Shown here: one piece after another, positions 43,175-45,226 of the stretch | Numbering within the stretch: position 1 is the stretch's first letter | Layout: each line of letters opens with the position of its first letter | From: Candidatus Omnitrophota bacterium | Lineage (GTDB): Bacteria > Omnitrophota > Gorgyraeia > Zapsychrales > Fredricksoniimonadaceae | Length of the DNA stretch: 45,226 nt | Assembly: GCA_015232565.1 (NCBI GenBank) | Contig: JADFZK010000021.1 | Span: 1 to 45,226 of the forward strand | Direction: 5' to 3' | Translations under genes and position numbers: made by a program | The notes under the pieces: generated by a model | Databases searched by the model: none | Seen by the model: only the letters and a program-made list of their open reading frames with translations | Told to the model about the DNA's origin: nothing

Positions 43175-44320
43175 TCAGAACTTCATCCCTGGAAATAGCG
43201 CACGAAGGAATGCGTCACAGGGCACACATTGAACACCGTTTATCTTGAGCCGCTCCTTACCACCATACAAAAAGAAGAGTCCCGCCTGTGGATAATCTTC
43301 CCCGAACGCCCGCAACCCGGTCAGATCTTTGGAGTTAACTTTTGCAGAACGCTTCACCTCAATCGCCGTGATCCCAGCCTTGCCATACAAAACAAAGTCA
43401 ACCTCAACACCCGACTTTGTGCGCCAATAAAACATTTCATAACCTTGGGGATCATACGCGCAGAAAGCACGTAAATGCTGGGCCACCAGCCCCTCAATGG
43501 CTGCGCCGTCAATCTCCTCGGGACGGTCCAGGGGCCCGGCAGGCCGGATGCTTCTGAAAACACCAGCATCGAAATAATAAAATTTGGGATGCTGGATCAC
43601 AATTCTCTTGGCTCGTCGCGTAAACACCGGCAATCTGAAGCCTAAAAGAAGATCCTCAAGGATCGCCAGATAGGAATCCACAGTCTTGCGTCCGACTTGA
43701 CACTCCCTGGAGATCTCGGATGTGTTTAAAATGGACGCGTGCGAAAAACTGACCGCCTCCAGAAAACGGGAGAAATTCCCCACATTCCGAGTCAGACCCT
43801 CGGCCTGAACCTCTTCCTTAAGATATAAAGCGGCGTAGGTCTTAAGAACATCCTCGGGAGCAGACGCTCGCACAACGATCGGAAGAAGGCCATGCTGAAC
43901 CGCTTTCGCAAAAGAGAATTCTTTCCCAAGCTCAACAGCCATAAACGGGTGCATGGTTCTTAATACAGCCCGCCCTGCCAGGAGATCCGCCCCTGTTCTT
44001 TTGAGCTTTCTTGCGCTTGAGCCTGTAAGCACAAAAACGAGTCCGCGGTCCTGTTGGATAAGCCGATGCACGACCGGCAGCAATTCAGGACACTTCTGGA
44101 CCTCATCGATCACAATGACCCGTTTCTTCTCCCCCTCGATCAACTGCTCCAAGCGCTCCGGTCGCGCGCTGTATTCACGAAAGACATCCGGCGCCAGAAG
44201 ATCCACATAGATCGCCTCCGGGAATCGGCTTCTTAACCATGTGGACTTCCCTGACCCGCGCGGACCAAACAAGAAGAAACTCTCTTTTGGGGTCTGTAGA
44301 ATTCTTACTATATTATCCAT
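43175..44320 (-). CDS. AAA_14/DUF4143 family ATPase
   Basis: The 381-residue product has a P-loop (FLFGPRGSGKST), VIVIDEVQKCPELL (Walker B), FVLTGSSARKLKRTGADLLAGRA (sensor region), a winged-helix stretch, and the C-terminal DUF4143 nuclease-like domain (FYWRTKSGVEVDFVLYGKAGITAIEVKRS), whose E-V-D ... E-V-K pattern resembles PD-(D/E)XK. Such ATPases are widespread in accessory regions with no settled function; links to toxin-antitoxin or defence have been proposed. It is flanked by duplicated TPR sequence, a sign of insertion. It has its own promoter at 44354-44381. Confidence 0.9.
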   Translation of the reverse strand: MDNIVRILQTPKESFFLFGPRGSGKSTWLRSRFPEAIYVDLLAPDVFREYSARPERLEQLIEGEKKRVIVIDEVQKCPELLPVVHRLIQQDRGLVFVLTGSSARKLKRTGADLLAGRAVLRTMHPFMAVELGKEFSFAKAVQHGLLPIVVRASAPEDVLKTYAALYLKEEVQAEGLTRNVGNFSRFLEAVSFSHASILNTSEISRECQVGRKTVDSYLAILEDLLLGFRLPVFTRRAKRIVIQHPKFYYFDAGVFRSIRPAGPLDRPEEIDGAAIEGLVAQHLRAFCAYDPQGYEMFYWRTKSGVEVDFVLYGKAGITAIEVKRSAKVNSKDLTGLRAFGEDYPQAGLFFLYGGKERLKINGVQCVPCDAFLRALFPGMKF

Positions 44321-44333
44321 TTACGCTTCCTTT

Positions 44334-44381
44334 ATGGCATATCTCCTGCCATAAATATACACCATGCCGGACAGGAGTCAA
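44334..44381 (-). promoter_or_regulatory. Promoter and operator-like palindrome of the ATPase gene
   Basis: TTGACT (44376-44381) and TATATT (44354-44359) are spaced by 16 bases on the minus strand. A 6-bp inverted repeat, ATGGCA ... TGCCAT (44334-44339 with 44347-44352), follows the -10 directly, and AAGGAAG precedes the ATG. A repressor site is plausible. Confidence 0.55.
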
Positions 44382-44471
44382 GCCTTATCAATCATAAAGA
44401 TTTCGGGTACATGTTTAGCAAATCGAGAGATTTAATCATTTTCGCCAAATAAGTACGGTGTTTGTACTGGT

Positions 44472-45206
44472 TTACCGGCGCTTCTGGCGCCATTCGGCGT
44501 GGAGGGCAGACCTGAGGCAGGCAATGGATTCCTTATGCCGGTCCCCGGCTTTATACAGGAATCCAAGTGTCTGGTGATAAACAACTTGTTGCGGATCAAG
44601 CGCTATGGCCTTCTTATAAAACTTCTCGGCCTCAACGCTGTTATTCAACTTCTCATTACACACACCCAGGCGATAATAAATACCGGAATTACCCGGTGAC
44701 AATTTTCGGGCTTTCTCCAGGAAAGTGATCGCCTCGGCGTATTCTTCAATGTTATACAAAGACTCCCCAAGAGCATTTATGATCTCGGGGTCGGTACGCG
44801 CAACCCGTTCCGCTCTTTTCAGGAATTCGGTTTCTTCTTTATGGTCGTCCATGTTCTTGTAGCACATGGCCAGCATGTAAAGCACTCCCGGGTCGCGGTC
44901 CTCGACATGGTCAATATAAAGGAAAAGCGCATCGCGGGCTTTTACATAATTGCCCATCTGAAAATGCAGGAAACCCTGATCACGGTGGAAATCGTACTTT
45001 ACTTCCTCGGGGGAAACAAAAACTTTCTGATAGGAATGTGTTAACCGGTCGATGAACTGCCGGGCGACGGTAGACGCCACCACCGGAGCGAACTTTAAAC
45101 GGCGGCGCAAGGTAAAACTCTTGCTCTGGGCCACTGCAGAATCTTTAAGAGTCAACTGGAGCGCTCCTTTCCATTCCCGGGATAAAGCCAAGGGAACATA
45201 ATACTC
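44472..45206 (-). CDS. TPR-repeat protein, 5' end missing
   Basis: The frame stays open into the run of C at the window end, so the gene start lies outside or was lost; a TTG at 45191 and an out-of-frame ATG at 45199 have no convincing ribosome site. About 240 residues are visible. An N-terminal segment rich in basic residues is followed by about five TPR units (from YDFHRDQGFLHFQMGNYVKARDALF to RHKESIACLRSALHAEW) with A/Y/L pattern residues at the usual places. It probably scaffolds a protein complex, perhaps PilZ-linked upstream; the partner is unknown. The 3' 250 bases are the source of the broken duplicate beyond the ATPase gene. Confidence 0.75.
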   Translation of the reverse strand, partial: EYYVPLALSREWKGALQLTLKDSAVAQSKSFTLRRRLKFAPVVASTVARQFIDRLTHSYQKVFVSPEEVKYDFHRDQGFLHFQMGNYVKARDALFLYIDHVEDRDPGVLYMLAMCYKNMDDHKEETEFLKRAERVARTDPEIINALGESLYNIEEYAEAITFLEKARKLSPGNSGIYYRLGVCNEKLNNSVEAEKFYKKAIALDPQQVVYHQTLGFLYKAGDRHKESIACLRSALHAEWRQKRR

Positions 45207-45208
45207 CC

Positions 45209-45226
45209 CCCCCCCCCCCCCCCCCC
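45209..45226. other. Homopolymer run at window end
   Basis: A run of C of about 20 bases ends the sequence. It is most likely an assembly or sequencing artefact at a contig edge. Confidence 0.7.

Noticed and set aside
1..45226. CRISPR arrays, tRNA or rRNA genes, transposases
   Set aside because: None was recognised on either strand by reading; short tRNA-like pieces could have been missed without a covariance search.

Overview
The window looks like a contig from an uncultivated Gram-negative anaerobe, most likely Omnitrophota (former OP3). This rests on very large secreted proteins that share an N-terminal module, an electron-bifurcating-type [FeFe] hydrogenase operon controlled by Rex, an archaeal-type glycerol-1-phosphate dehydrogenase, and TolC/MacAB envelope machinery. 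The assignment is from memory of the group; no marker gene such as 16S rRNA is present. Every gene found lies on the minus strand. The run of C at 45209-45226 looks like an assembly end, so the window is probably a whole contig.

Layout, in coordinate order. 1-450: a truncated paralogue of the giant-protein N-module. 477-5822: an operon of an isoprenylcysteine-methyltransferase-like membrane protein, a HAD phosphatase, sn-glycerol-1-phosphate dehydrogenase, a CNNM/CorC protein and the fluoride channel CrcB. It is interrupted by a RhuM-family gene whose insertion duplicated the 3' end of the CNNM gene. 6005-12228: envelope glycosyltransferases (GT-C membrane protein, GtrB/ArnC-like GT2, ArnT-like GT39) with glnS among them. 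12354-19013: an envelope-stress operon (ECF sigma, zinc-finger anti-sigma, Spy/CpxP-like protein, DUF6515-like secreted protein, TolC, MacA, MacB) behind an ECF-type promoter. 19345-19906: a BrnT/BrnA toxin-antitoxin pair.

20048-33918: two adjacent giant genes of 3016 and 1570 codons. Both have a signal peptide, a shared module of about 350 residues ending in PRKYFSGG, unrelated enzyme-like cargo, and a short related C-terminal segment beginning GG[IV]DL. The cargo of one contains a fucokinase-like GHMP kinase and a possible nucleotidyltransferase-like segment. The other contains three repeats, a complete phosphohexomutase and a helical tail. Sugar-phosphate enzymes placed behind export signals are unexpected, and this carrier architecture is the most novel item here.

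34045-34732: a HigB/HigA pair with an operator inside the promoter. 34791-42751: rex, hydC, hydB, hydA, a sensory-type hydrogenase with a PAS domain (HydS) and a SpoIIE-type phosphatase, as one compact operon with a candidate Rex operator. 42881-45206: a TPR gene cut by the window end and an AAA_14/DUF4143 ATPase gene. The ATPase is flanked by a broken duplicate of the TPR gene's 3' end.
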